24,774 nucleotides of DNA, from NCBI GenBank assembly GCA_937927565.1, contig CALBDV010000437.1:1-24774 (forward strand). Reading direction: 5' to 3'. Both the position numbers and the translations under genes were made by a program. The DNA comes from an uncultured Holophagales bacterium (GTDB lineage: Bacteria; Acidobacteriota; Thermoanaerobaculia; UBA5066). The notes beneath the pieces were generated by a model, which worked only from the letters and a program-made list of their open reading frames with translations, did not search any database and had not been told where the DNA came from. Shown piece by piece: positions 1-8,460 of the stretch. Each line of letters begins with the position of its first letter. Position 1 is the first letter of the stretch.

Positions 1-937
1 CGCGCTGGCGCAGGTCGTTCTCCTCGTTCACCTTCGTGAAGCTCTCGCCCCAGTCGTCCGAGCGGAAGAGGCCCCCCTTCTCCGCCTCGACGAGCGCCCA
101 GACGCGGCCCGGCTTCACGCCCGAGGCCGCGACGCCGACCTTCCCCCACGTCCCTTCCGGCAGGCCCTTCGCCAGCTTCTTCCAGGTGTCGCCGCCGTCG
201 TCCGAGCGCCAGAGGCCGCTCCCGGGGCCGCCCGAGACGAGCTCCCACGGGCGCCGCACCACCTGCCACATCCCGGCGTAGAGGATCCGCGGGTTCGACG
301 GGTCGAGGACGAGGTCGCTCGCGCCCGTGGCGGCGTCGACGAAGAGGACGCGGGCCCACGTCTTCCCGCCGTCCCTCGTCCGGTAGACGCCGCGCTCCTC
401 GCTCGGCCCCCAGACCTTCCCCTGCGCGGCGACCCAGGCCGTGTCGGGGTCCTTCGGGTGGACGCGCAGGGCCGAGATCTGCTGCGTGGCCGCGAGGCCG
501 AGGTGCTTCCAGCTGCGCCCCGCGTCGGTCGAGCGCCATACGCCGTCGCCGTGCGAGACGTTGCCTCGGATCGGCGCCTCGCCCATCCCGGCCCAGACGA
601 CGTTCGGGTCCGACTCGGCGACGGCGACCGCGCCGACGGAGCCCGTCCGGAAGTCCTTGTCGGACACCGCTTCCCAGCTCGTTCCGCCGTCGGTCGTCTT
701 CCAGACGCCGCCGCCCGTGGCGCCCTGGTAGGCGACGTTCCGCTGGCCGCGGACCCCGGCGACCGCCGTGACGCGGCCTCCGCGGAAGGGCCCGATGTTG
801 CGGAAGCGCATCCCCTCGAAACGGCTCTCGAAGGAGGGGGCCTTCGGCTCCGGCTTCGCGGCGGGCGGCGCGGCCGGGACGGGAAAAGCGGTCGCGGCGA
901 GGAGGAGGACGAGGGAGGAGCGCGTCGGGTTTCTCAC
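1..937 (-). CDS. Secreted VPS10/sortilin-like BNR-repeat beta-propeller protein (3' part outside window)
   Basis: The reverse strand reads open from a GTG at 937 to the window edge, about 312 codons with no stop, so the C-terminal part is missing. The GTG is preceded by GGAGG with a 5-base spacer. The first ~25 residues are a signal peptide (a short basic start, then LVLLLAATAF and an Ala/Pro-rich end). Next comes the family opening, RNIGPFRGGRVTAV followed by GATGGGVWKT, and then repeated Asp-box (BNR) motifs such as TTDGGTSW and RSDDWGESF. Proteins of this type, annotated as glycosyl hydrolase, sortilin-like or Ycf48-like, are usually about 1000 residues, fold as multi-bladed propellers and are exported. 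Their substrate is generally unknown, and I do not assign an enzymatic activity. It lies downstream of the S9 peptidase gene on the same strand, but a terminator separates them. Confidence 0.88.
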   Translation of the reverse strand, partial: MRNPTRSSLVLLLAATAFPVPAAPPAAKPEPKAPSFESRFEGMRFRNIGPFRGGRVTAVAGVRGQRNVAYQGATGGGVWKTTDGGTSWEAVSDKDFRTGSVGAVAVAESDPNVVWAGMGEAPIRGNVSHGDGVWRSTDAGRSWKHLGLAATQQISALRVHPKDPDTAWVAAQGKVWGPSEERGVYRTRDGGKTWARVLFVDAATGASDLVLDPSNPRILYAGMWQVVRRPWELVSGGPGSGLWRSDDGGDTWKKLAKGLPEGTWGKVGVAASGVKPGRVWALVEAEKGGLFRSDDWGESFTKVNEENDLRQR

Positions 938-1009
938 GGGGGCCTCCGCGCGGGACGATACCGGAGAGAGGCGCCGGTCCGGGTCTCCCGCGGGCGCCCG
1001 GCCGCCGCG

Positions 1010-1051
1010 GAAGAGAAAAGGGGCGGCGGCCGGACCCGGCCACCGCCCCTT
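1010..1051 (-). terminator. Intrinsic terminator after the S9 peptidase gene
   Basis: Two 14-base arms (1020-1033 and 1036-1049) pair almost perfectly, with one G-U on the minus transcript, around a 2-base spacer. The minus-strand transcript continues with TTTT at 1019-1016 and then a mixed C/T stretch. The site begins about 23 bases after the peptidase stop codon and ends before the promoter region of the BNR protein. Confidence 0.8.
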
Positions 1052-1073
1052 CCCGATCGGACGCCTGCGGCGC

Positions 1074-3818
1074 CTACGGCTGGAGCTCGGTCGTGACGAC
1101 CGCGCCGCCCATCTGGGGCATCGTCGCCGACGTCTTCACGACCTTGCGGGTCGCCTTGTCGACCCAGAGCGTCGTGGAGCCGGGCTCTCCCTCGGCCGAG
1201 GTCAGCTCGACCTTCCACGCCTGGAACGTCCCCGCGGGGACCTTCACCTCTTCGGCGCCGGTCACCTTCGCCTGCTTGAGCGCGGGCTTCTGCTTCTGGA
1301 CGTCGAAGTTGCGGAAGGTCGCCGAGTAGCCCTCGGCGAGGGGGAGCGTCGCGACGGAGACGTGCGCGGCGTTGCCGTCAGCGAAGAGCGGCCCGCCGAG
1401 GTCGGCGGAGACCGGCTTCGGCTCGGCGCCCATCGCCATCGTCCCGGTCGCCTTGCCGTCCGCGAAGGCGAGCTCGATCGAGACCGGGCCCTGCTTCACG
1501 ACGCGCTTCACCGGGGCGAGCGTCCCCTTCGCGACGGTCGTCTCGTCCACGGCCTCGCCCATCGGCATCTTCATCGTGTCGGTGACGACCCAGGTGTTGC
1601 CGTCCGCCTTCACGACGCGGGTGGAGGAGATCTGCATCGTCTGGCCGCCGGCGGCGATCGTCCCGGCGTAGGCGTACGTCCCGGCCGCGAGGTCGGCCGC
1701 GGGCTTCGGCGCCCCGACGGCGGCCGCCTCGACCTTCTTGGCGAGAACGACCGTCTTCGGGTCGACCGTGATCTCCTTCAGGCGGGCGACGACCTCGGGC
1801 GTGCCCCCCTCCTGGAACCGGCCGCCGAGGTGCTTGGCGAGGAAGGCCTCGGAGGCGGCCATCGCCGCCATGTTGTTGACGGGGCGGGCGAAGCCGTGCC
1901 CCTCGTCGGGGGCGCAGATGTACTCGACGGGGAAGCCCCGGTCGCGCAGCGCGATGACGATCTGGTCCGACTCGGCCTTCTTCACGCGCGGGTCGTTCGC
2001 CCCCTGGATGACGAGGAGCGGCTTCACGATCTTCGCCGCGGAGTTGAGCGGCGAGGCCGCCTCGAGGAGCTTCTTTCCCTCGGGGGTGTTCGGGTTCCCC
2101 ATCCGCTCGTGGAAGATGATCCGGATCGCCTCCCAGTAGGGCGGGATCGTCTCGAGGAGCGTCAGGAGGTTCGACGGGCCGACGATGGAGACGCCCGCGG
2201 CGTACACGTCGGGGGTGAAGGCGAGGCCGGCGAGGGTGGCGTAGCCGCCGTAGGAGCCGCCCATGATGGCGACCTTCTTCGGGTCGGCGATCCCCTCCTT
2301 CACGAGGTGCTTGACGCCCCACGTGATGTCGTCCTGCATCTTCAGGCCCCACTCCTTGTTGCCGGCGTTCAGGAACTTCTTCCCGTAGCCGGTGGAGCCG
2401 CGGAAGTTGGGGGAGAGGACGGCGTAGCCGCGGTTCGCGAGGAACTGCGCGTTGTTGTTGAAGCCCCACCCGTCACGGGCCCAGGGGCCACCGTGCGGGA
2501 AGACGACGAGGGGAAGGCCCTTCGCGGGAATTCCCTTCGGCAGGGTGAGGTAGGCCGGGATCATCAGCCCGTCGGACGACGGGTAGCTGATCGGCTTCAT
2601 CTCCGCCATGTGCTCGCGTGGGAGACGCTCGCGGGAGACGTACTCGACGGAGAGTTTCTTCGTCTTCCGGTCGAAGAGGTACCGCGTGCCCGGGTCGACG
2701 TCGGAGTAGGCCGTCACCATCCAGAGCCGGTCGTCGGCCGTGGCGCCGGCGGGGATGATCTCCCGGTTCGGGAGCTTCTTCTCGAGGAGGCGGTAGTCGG
2801 CCTCCCACTCCTTGTTGCGGAAGTAGATGTGCGTCCTCTCGTCCTCGTAGGACGTGGCGGCGAGCTCGTCGGTCGCCTCGGAGAAGATCGCGTTGCCGAA
2901 GTCGACGCGCCCCTTCGGGTCGGTCTCGACGGCCTCTTCCTTCCCGGTCGCCGGGTCGAAGAGGAGGAGGGCGGCGAGGTCCGGCGCGCCCTTGTTCGAC
3001 TCCATGTAGACCCGCTTGCCGTCCTTGTGGAAGCGTATCGGGCCGCACGACTCGAAGACGTTGCAGGAGTAGATCTTCGTGAGGTTCTCGGCGTCGACCC
3101 GGAGGACCTCGGTGTCGCCGTTGTCGGCGATGCGGGAGGCGAGGCGAAGCTGTCCCGCGAGGTCGAAGACCCAGCCGGAGATCTTCTCGGTGTTCTTGCG
3201 GAGGAGGGTCCGCTCGCCGGTGGAGACCTTCACCTTGTAGACGTCGTGCCAGGCCGCGTCGCGGTCGTTGAGGCCGACGAAGACGACGTCGGGGTCGGTC
3301 TTCGGGACGCCATAGATGATGGCCCGCGCCCCCTTGGCCTCGGTCAGGTTGCGGGCGACGGGGGCTTCCTTGCCGGCCTCGGGGCTGGCGGCCGGGTCGA
3401 CGGCCCAGACGTTGAAGTTCTCGTCGCCGTCCTTGTCCTGAACGAACAGGATGTATTTGCTGTCCCGGCTCCAGAAGAAGCCCGGAATGGGGCGCTTGGG
3501 GTCGGCCGTAACGAGCTTGGCCTTGTCGTACGGGTCGCCCGTCTTCTTGACCCAGACGTTGCGGGTCTCCTTCCAGGGCTTCAGGAAGGCGGTCCACTTC
3601 CCGTCGGGGGAGAGCTGGGCGCCGGCGATCTCGGGGTTGCCGAAGAAGAGCTCGCGGTCGAGGACGGGGGGAAGGCCCTTCGGGGCCGTGGCCATCGCTG
3701 CCGGGGCCGGCTTCGCCGGGGCGGCGGCGGGGGTCTGCGCCGACGCGGCCATCGGGACCGCGAGGGCCGAAACGAGAACGAGCCGCGCGAGGCGCGGCTG
3801 GAACGACGAAAGGGTCAT
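1074..3818 (-). CDS. Secreted prolyl-oligopeptidase-family (S9) serine peptidase with C-terminal DUF3108-like extension
   Basis: A 914-residue exported peptidase. The ATG at 3818 has GGAGG 8 bases upstream and opens a signal peptide that ends near residue 28 (AASAQ). Residues ~50-400 form the WD/PD40-like propeller that limits substrate size (motifs such as LSPDGKWTAF and FFWSRDSKYILF). Residues ~405-670 are the alpha/beta hydrolase domain. The catalytic triad is visible: Ser522 in GGSYGG, Asp609 in GANDP and His641 in DEGHGF. The family cleaves short peptides or acyl-peptides, so a role in periplasmic or extracellular peptide scavenging is inferred. After the hydrolase, ~220 residues remain that ordinary S9 enzymes lack. 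Their end (VPAGTFQAWKVEL, then LWVDKATRKVVK) resembles DUF3108 or lipoprotein-associated beta-sheet domains. The gene starts 35 bases after the ndh stop and is probably cotranscribed with it. Confidence 0.93.
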   Translation of the reverse strand: MTLSSFQPRLARLVLVSALAVPMAASAQTPAAAPAKPAPAAMATAPKGLPPVLDRELFFGNPEIAGAQLSPDGKWTAFLKPWKETRNVWVKKTGDPYDKAKLVTADPKRPIPGFFWSRDSKYILFVQDKDGDENFNVWAVDPAASPEAGKEAPVARNLTEAKGARAIIYGVPKTDPDVVFVGLNDRDAAWHDVYKVKVSTGERTLLRKNTEKISGWVFDLAGQLRLASRIADNGDTEVLRVDAENLTKIYSCNVFESCGPIRFHKDGKRVYMESNKGAPDLAALLLFDPATGKEEAVETDPKGRVDFGNAIFSEATDELAATSYEDERTHIYFRNKEWEADYRLLEKKLPNREIIPAGATADDRLWMVTAYSDVDPGTRYLFDRKTKKLSVEYVSRERLPREHMAEMKPISYPSSDGLMIPAYLTLPKGIPAKGLPLVVFPHGGPWARDGWGFNNNAQFLANRGYAVLSPNFRGSTGYGKKFLNAGNKEWGLKMQDDITWGVKHLVKEGIADPKKVAIMGGSYGGYATLAGLAFTPDVYAAGVSIVGPSNLLTLLETIPPYWEAIRIIFHERMGNPNTPEGKKLLEAASPLNSAAKIVKPLLVIQGANDPRVKKAESDQIVIALRDRGFPVEYICAPDEGHGFARPVNNMAAMAASEAFLAKHLGGRFQEGGTPEVVARLKEITVDPKTVVLAKKVEAAAVGAPKPAADLAAGTYAYAGTIAAGGQTMQISSTRVVKADGNTWVVTDTMKMPMGEAVDETTVAKGTLAPVKRVVKQGPVSIELAFADGKATGTMAMGAEPKPVSADLGGPLFADGNAAHVSVATLPLAEGYSATFRNFDVQKQKPALKQAKVTGAEEVKVPAGTFQAWKVELTSAEGEPGSTTLWVDKATRKVVKTSATMPQMGGAVVTTELQP

Positions 3819-3853
3819 CTTTGAGGCCTCCTTGCCTGTGGGAGAGTGCGGAA

Positions 3854-5200
3854 TCACCCTGATGGGAATGTACGTCGCTCGTGCGCGGAAGTTCCCGCGG
3901 GAGGTGGAGACGGGTTCTCCACGGCGGGGTACGTGATCAGACGGGCCGACTTCGCCCACGTGAGGTAGCTCCAGGCCCACTGGACCAGGACGAGGACCCG
4001 GTTGCCGAACTGGACGATGTAGAGGAGGTGGATGAAGAGCCAGGCGAGCCAGGCGAGGTACCCCCCGAACCTCAGCCCCGCGACCTCGGCGACCGCCGAG
4101 GCCCTCCCGATCGTCGCCATGCTCCCCTTGTCGGCGTACCGGAACGGCTCCCCGGCGCGCCCCGCGAGCCGCGCCCGGATCGTCCGCGCCACGTGCCGCC
4201 CCTGCTGCATCGCCACCGGGGCGACGCCGGGGAGCGGCTTGCCCGTCTGGTGCGTGAAGAGGGCGAGGTCGCCGACCACGAAGAGCTCCGGGTGCCCGGG
4301 GAGCGTCAGGTCGGGCTCGACGACGACCCGTCCCGCCCGGTCCGTCCCGGCGCCGGCCGACTCGGCGAGGGTGCGCCCGAGAGGAGAGCCCTCGACACCC
4401 GCGGCCCAGAGGATCGTCCGGGCGCCCACGGCTTCCTCCGCCTTTCCCCGCCGGAGCGTCACCCCGTCCTCGAAGATCTCCGTGACGAGGGTCTCCGTAC
4501 GGACCTCGACGCCGAGCCGGGCCAGGTCGCGAGCGGCCCGGGCGGAGAGGCCGGGGGCGTAGGCGCCCAGGACGCGGTCGGTCCCCTCCACGAGGAGGAT
4601 CCTCGCCGCGGAGGGGTCGATCCGCCGGAACTCGTCCCGGAGCGTGTGCCGGGCGATCTCGGCGAGGGCTCCCGCCAGCTCCGCCCCCGTGGGCCCCGCC
4701 CCCACGACGACGAACGTGAGGTGCGCGCGCCGCCGCGCCTCGTCCGCCTCCCGCTCGGCCGCCTCGAAGGCCGAGAGGATGCGGGCGCGAATGCCCGTCG
4801 CGTCCTCCAGGGTCTTCAGGCCCGGGGCGCGTGCCTCCCACTCCGGACGGCCGAAGTAGGAGTGCCGGGCGCCCGTCGCGAGGACGAGGGTGTCGTACGG
4901 CACCTCCCCGTCTTCGAGCAGCAGCCGGCGGCCGTCGACGTCGACGCCGGTCGCCCCGGCGAGGACGACCCGGACGTTCGGCTGCCGCTTCACGAGTGCG
5001 CGCAGGGGCGTGGCGATGTTCGCGGGAGAGAGGCCTCCCGTCGCCACCTGGTAGAGGAGCGGCTGGAAGAGGTGGAAGTTGCGCCGGTCGACGAGCGTCA
5101 CGTCGACCGGCGCGCCGCGCAGCGCGCGGACGAGGGTGAGGCCGGCGAAGCCCCCTCCGACGACGACGATCCGGGTCCGGCGAGTTTCGGGCGAGGTCAC
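3854..5200 (-). CDS. ndh: Type II NADH:quinone oxidoreductase (NDH-2)
   Basis: A 448-residue flavoprotein that passes electrons from NADH to membrane quinone without pumping protons. The FAD-binding Rossmann motif GGGFAG is at 15-20 and the NAD-binding motif GAGPTG at 167-172. A third FAD contact, LFVVGDLA, lies near 310, followed by the AMQQG segment typical of NDH-2 (quinone/FAD site). The last ~70 residues include a Trp- and Leu-rich stretch (YLAWLAWLFIHLLYIVQFG) that would hold the enzyme at the inner membrane. Start: a GTG at 5200 with GGAGG four bases upstream. The GTG overlaps the TGA of the upstream gene (GTGA, 4 bases), so translation is probably coupled. The family is well recognised; only the choice of electron acceptor is inferred. 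Confidence 0.95.
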   Translation of the reverse strand: MTSPETRRTRIVVVGGGFAGLTLVRALRGAPVDVTLVDRRNFHLFQPLLYQVATGGLSPANIATPLRALVKRQPNVRVVLAGATGVDVDGRRLLLEDGEVPYDTLVLATGARHSYFGRPEWEARAPGLKTLEDATGIRARILSAFEAAEREADEARRRAHLTFVVVGAGPTGAELAGALAEIARHTLRDEFRRIDPSAARILLVEGTDRVLGAYAPGLSARAARDLARLGVEVRTETLVTEIFEDGVTLRRGKAEEAVGARTILWAAGVEGSPLGRTLAESAGAGTDRAGRVVVEPDLTLPGHPELFVVGDLALFTHQTGKPLPGVAPVAMQQGRHVARTIRARLAGRAGEPFRYADKGSMATIGRASAVAEVAGLRFGGYLAWLAWLFIHLLYIVQFGNRVLVLVQWAWSYLTWAKSARLITYPAVENPSPPPAGTSAHERRTFPSG

Positions 5201-8200
5201 GGCTCCTCCGCCTCACCGTCGTCCGCGTCGATGCCGAGGAGGGATCCGAGGGCGGCGCGGCAGGAGGGGGTGCCGGCGGCCTGCAGGGCGCGACGGGCGG
5301 CCCGGCCCGTGTCGGTCCCGGCCGCTCGCGCGATCCCGGCTGCCACCGGCTCGCCGGGCCTCAGGCGCGACCGGTCGCACCCCCGGTCCTGCAGGGCCGC
5401 CAGGAGGTCCGGGAAAGGGTCGATGCCGTTGGCGAAGAGGGCGGGGAGGAGCGGCTCGGGGACGCACCCTCGCGCGAGGGCGGCGGCCAGATGCGAGCGC
5501 CCCAGCTCCTCCGCGCGCGCCGGTTCCAGCTCGAAGAGGGCCTCGAGGGGAGCAACGCCGAATGGCAGGGTCGCCTCGGCGAGGCGGGCGAGCGCCTCGA
5601 GCCCCTCCTCGCCGAGCGGACCGAAGAGCGCGGCAAGCTCGGCCGGCGGATGGCACGCGGGGCAGGTTTCGAGGAGAGCCGTCACGAGCGATCCGGCCGA
5701 ACCCGGGTCCGCGACGCGCGCCAGGACGGTGGCGGCCTCGAGACTCACGGCGGGAACGTCTCGCGCCCGGCGGAGCGCGGCGCGAAGGGGCTCGCTGGCG
5801 CGGAGGCGCTCCGGGTCGAGGGCGCGGGCAAAGGCACCCGCGTCGCCGTCGTCGACGTCGAGCGGGACGAGTCCGCGCGTCCACGCCTCCGCCGCCACGC
5901 GGTCTCCGGCCGCCGCGTCGAGGCGCGCCAGGGCATCGAGCCAGACACCCCGCTCGGAAGGAGCGACCCGGCCCGACGAAAGCTCCCGTTCGAGGACCGA
6001 GCCGAGGCGGGTCCCGCCCGCGGGGAGCTTCCCGAGGACGACCCGGCGAAAGGCCGGAGCGAGCTCCCGTTCGCCGAGGATCTCGACGACGTCCTCCTCG
6101 CTCGCCGTTCCCCGGAGCGCGCGACCCAGCTTCAGGTCGAGCCTCAGCTCCGGGGGCGCCGAGGACGACCGCGCGAACTCGCCCAGGAGGCCGATCCGCT
6201 CCCGCGAGACGAAGGCCGGGTCCTCGTCGTCGCCCAGGTCGAGCGCGGCGAAGTGGACGATGGCGAAGAGGTTGCAGTAGCGATCGAGGCTGCTGTCCCC
6301 GTCGGCCTGGAGGACGGGCGAGGCCGAGATGGTGCAGGCGGACGGGTCGCGCGAGGCGGAGCGGGCGCCGGCGAAGAGCTCGGTGAAGAGACCCATCCAG
6401 GTGCGCGGTGTGAGGGAGCGGTCGGCGATGAGGCCGAGAAAGCCGAACGCCGCGAGGTGGGGTCGCCTCAGGACGTCGGTGCGGAACGAGATCGGGTCGA
6501 GAGGAAGGCCCACGAGCGGGCCGAGGGCGAGGGCGGAAGCCCGAAGCCCCGCGTCGGGCGAGGCCTGCGCGGAGAGGAGGTTCGCCGCCAGACCGCCGCG
6601 CGCCTCGACCGCTCCGCCCGGATCTGCGTCTCCCAGCGCCAGCCCGGCCGGGGACGGCGACGCCTCGAGGGCCGCCTCGGAGAGGCGCGCCAGTGCGAGA
6701 AGCCCCGCGGCGGACGGGGGGCCGGCCGTGCAGTCGAGGAGCGTCCGGGCGAATCGGTTTGCCGGCGCGTGAAAGCGCAGCTCGTCGAACGAGCCCGAGA
6801 GCGCCTCTTCCAGGTTCCCTGCGAGGAGCTCGTCGGCGATCTCGGGCCTTTCCCGGACGATCCGGTCGATGCGCGCCCGGTCGACGGCCGTAACGAGCTC
6901 TGCGAGCTCGAGCGTGAACGCTTCGTCGGGAAGGGAGACGTCCCCCTCCTCCGCACCGGATGCGACGGCCTCGGCGACGGACGGGAGGGCCCAGGCGGGA
7001 GCCTCGGCCGGCGAGGCCGAGAGGAGAGCCCGGGCCGCGACGCGCCGGAGCCAGACGGGGCCACCTCCTTCGACCCGCTGCTTCAGCTGCTCCAGGAGGG
7101 CGTCGCGTACGTCGGGACGGAGGGCCCAGAGGAGGGTCGGCACCGCCTTCGCCCCTTCCAGCGCCGCCGGCTCGCCGTCCGCGACGCGACAGAGCCGCTC
7201 GAGGGCGCCGGACGGATCCTCGATCGCCCTCTCGAGGTGCTCTGAAGCGGGCGCCCCGGGGAGGAGCGCGAGCTCGGCCCAGTCGGCACCCGTGGCGCGC
7301 GGCCCCAGGCTCTCGAGCCGGCGGAGCTGCTCGACGACGCGTGCGGCGGCGGCCGGGTCCGAGCCCTCCTCGAGCGGCATCACCGCGCGCGAGATCTCGG
7401 TGAGGTGGTCGTCGAAGCGGGCGGACTCCCGCCCGTCGAGGCCGAGGAGCCCGCCGTCGGGAAGCGGAAAGAGCTCGTTCCACGGGCCGAGCGGCGCGGA
7501 TCTCGCGAGGCGCCCCGATCCGTCGAACACCTCCGCGACGGCTAGCGGCTCGCCCCAGCTCTCGCCGCTCGCGGAGGGGGCGGTCCGGACCGACACGCGG
7601 AGGATCCCTTCCGGGTGGTGGAGGAGGAGCCGGGTGCGCCCTTCGCCGCAGGCCTCGAGCGGGTCGGGAACGACGACCAGATCCCCCGCCCCGACGCGCA
7701 GCGCCGCCTCGCCCCGCGAACCGGAGAAGAGCACCGTGGCGCCTCCCGCCCCGACGAAGACCCGCGGCGACGAGGGGCGGCCCACGCGGCGCCTCACGTC
7801 CGCGACCGGGAACGCCGCGATGGCCGCCTCTCCGTCGGGGGCGACGCGGACGACGCGGAAGAGCCCCTCCTCCCGCCGGAGGAGCCAGGCCTCGTCGCCG
7901 AGGAACGCGGGCTCGGACCCGCGCAGCGCCGTCGTCGCCACGGTGGTGCGGACGGAGCCGTCGGCGAACCGGAAGACGTACCGCGCCTCCACCAGCCGCT
8001 CTTCCCCCCTGCGGGCGAGCCTGCGGCGGAAGCCGTCGGGGGTCGGCGCGGTGACGCGGGCGCCCGAGTCGGCGACGCCCAGGACGTGGCCTTCGTCGCC
8101 GAGCGGGAAGGCGGCGCGTTCCGAGCCTTCGGGGTCGCGCAGGACGAGCCTCCGGGCCAGGGGCTCCACGGTCCAGACGAGCCCCCCCGGCGTCACGCCG

Positions 8201-8343
8201 AAGGCCGGCTCGAGGCGGCCCCGCGCCGCCGGTGCCGCGGTCGCGACGGATGCAACCAGCGTCCCGAGGGCGAGGAGGGCCGCCGTGCCGAGACGGAGCG
8301 CGGAGAGAGCGCTCGTGCGAGGCGGGGTGTGGGGGGCCGGCAC
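5197..8343 (-). CDS. Large secreted HEAT-like repeat protein with N-terminal propeller-like region and one CXXCH motif
   Basis: I do not recognise this family. From a GTG at 8343 it is 1048 residues. A signal peptide is clear (basic/polar start, then LGTAALLALGTLVASVATAAPA). Residues ~40-340 are beta-rich and resemble an irregular propeller, with repeated phrases of the type RVAPDGEAAIAAF. From ~345 to the end the sequence is a series of amphipathic Ala/Leu/Glu-rich helices like HEAT or TPR solenoids. A single CPACH motif (C894, C897, H898; bases 5650-5664) fits the c-type heme consensus. About ten other cysteines are scattered through it. The start is uncertain: GTG 8343 lacks a good ribosome site, and an in-frame TTG lies at 8361. 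The 3' end overlaps ndh by 4 bases, so it is probably the first gene of the ndh-peptidase operon. A scaffold or envelope role is a guess. Confidence 0.8.
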   Translation of the reverse strand: MPAPHTPPRTSALSALRLGTAALLALGTLVASVATAAPAARGRLEPAFGVTPGGLVWTVEPLARRLVLRDPEGSERAAFPLGDEGHVLGVADSGARVTAPTPDGFRRRLARRGEERLVEARYVFRFADGSVRTTVATTALRGSEPAFLGDEAWLLRREEGLFRVVRVAPDGEAAIAAFPVADVRRRVGRPSSPRVFVGAGGATVLFSGSRGEAALRVGAGDLVVVPDPLEACGEGRTRLLLHHPEGILRVSVRTAPSASGESWGEPLAVAEVFDGSGRLARSAPLGPWNELFPLPDGGLLGLDGRESARFDDHLTEISRAVMPLEEGSDPAAAARVVEQLRRLESLGPRATGADWAELALLPGAPASEHLERAIEDPSGALERLCRVADGEPAALEGAKAVPTLLWALRPDVRDALLEQLKQRVEGGGPVWLRRVAARALLSASPAEAPAWALPSVAEAVASGAEEGDVSLPDEAFTLELAELVTAVDRARIDRIVRERPEIADELLAGNLEEALSGSFDELRFHAPANRFARTLLDCTAGPPSAAGLLALARLSEAALEASPSPAGLALGDADPGGAVEARGGLAANLLSAQASPDAGLRASALALGPLVGLPLDPISFRTDVLRRPHLAAFGFLGLIADRSLTPRTWMGLFTELFAGARSASRDPSACTISASPVLQADGDSSLDRYCNLFAIVHFAALDLGDDEDPAFVSRERIGLLGEFARSSSAPPELRLDLKLGRALRGTASEEDVVEILGERELAPAFRRVVLGKLPAGGTRLGSVLERELSSGRVAPSERGVWLDALARLDAAAGDRVAAEAWTRGLVPLDVDDGDAGAFARALDPERLRASEPLRAALRRARDVPAVSLEAATVLARVADPGSAGSLVTALLETCPACHPPAELAALFGPLGEEGLEALARLAEATLPFGVAPLEALFELEPARAEELGRSHLAAALARGCVPEPLLPALFANGIDPFPDLLAALQDRGCDRSRLRPGEPVAAGIARAAGTDTGRAARRALQAAGTPSCRAALGSLLGIDADDGEAEEP

Positions 8344-8396
8344 GGGCGAATGAGAGCACAAGTGCCGGGCGGAGTCGGTGGGCCGTATCCCGTGCC

Positions 8397-8413
8397 GCGT
8401 TGCGGCGCAACGC
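8397..8413. promoter_or_regulatory. Perfect 7-3-7 inverted repeat in the divergent promoter region
   Basis: Bases 8397-8403 and 8407-8413 (GCGTTGC / GCAACGC) form a perfect inverted repeat around GGC. It sits between the start of the HEAT-like gene (8343, minus) and malate synthase (8461, plus), directly before an AT-richer TTAAAC. It could be a regulator operator or a hairpin in the malate synthase leader. No convincing -35/-10 pair was found nearby. Confidence 0.35.
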
Positions 8414-8448
8414 CTTAAACTCGGGTGTCCGCCCGAACGCCCCAGGAC

Positions 8449-8455
8449 GAGGAGG
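8449..8455 (+). promoter_or_regulatory. Ribosome binding site that fixes the malate synthase start
   Basis: GAGGAGG sits 5 bases before the GTG at 8461. Another in-frame GTG at 8425 would add 12 residues but has no comparable site, so 8461 is preferred. Confidence 0.8.
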
Positions 8456-8460
8456 TTCCC

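Noticed and set aside
768..3824. Long plus-strand open frame of 1018 codons opposite the S9 peptidase
   Set aside because: Arg/Asp/Gly/Val-rich translation without domains; it is an antisense shadow caused by high GC. The minus frame has a signal peptide and an intact catalytic triad.
8425..8460. Earlier GTG start for malate synthase
   Set aside because: It has no ribosome site, whereas GTG 8461 has GAGGAGG at ideal spacing.
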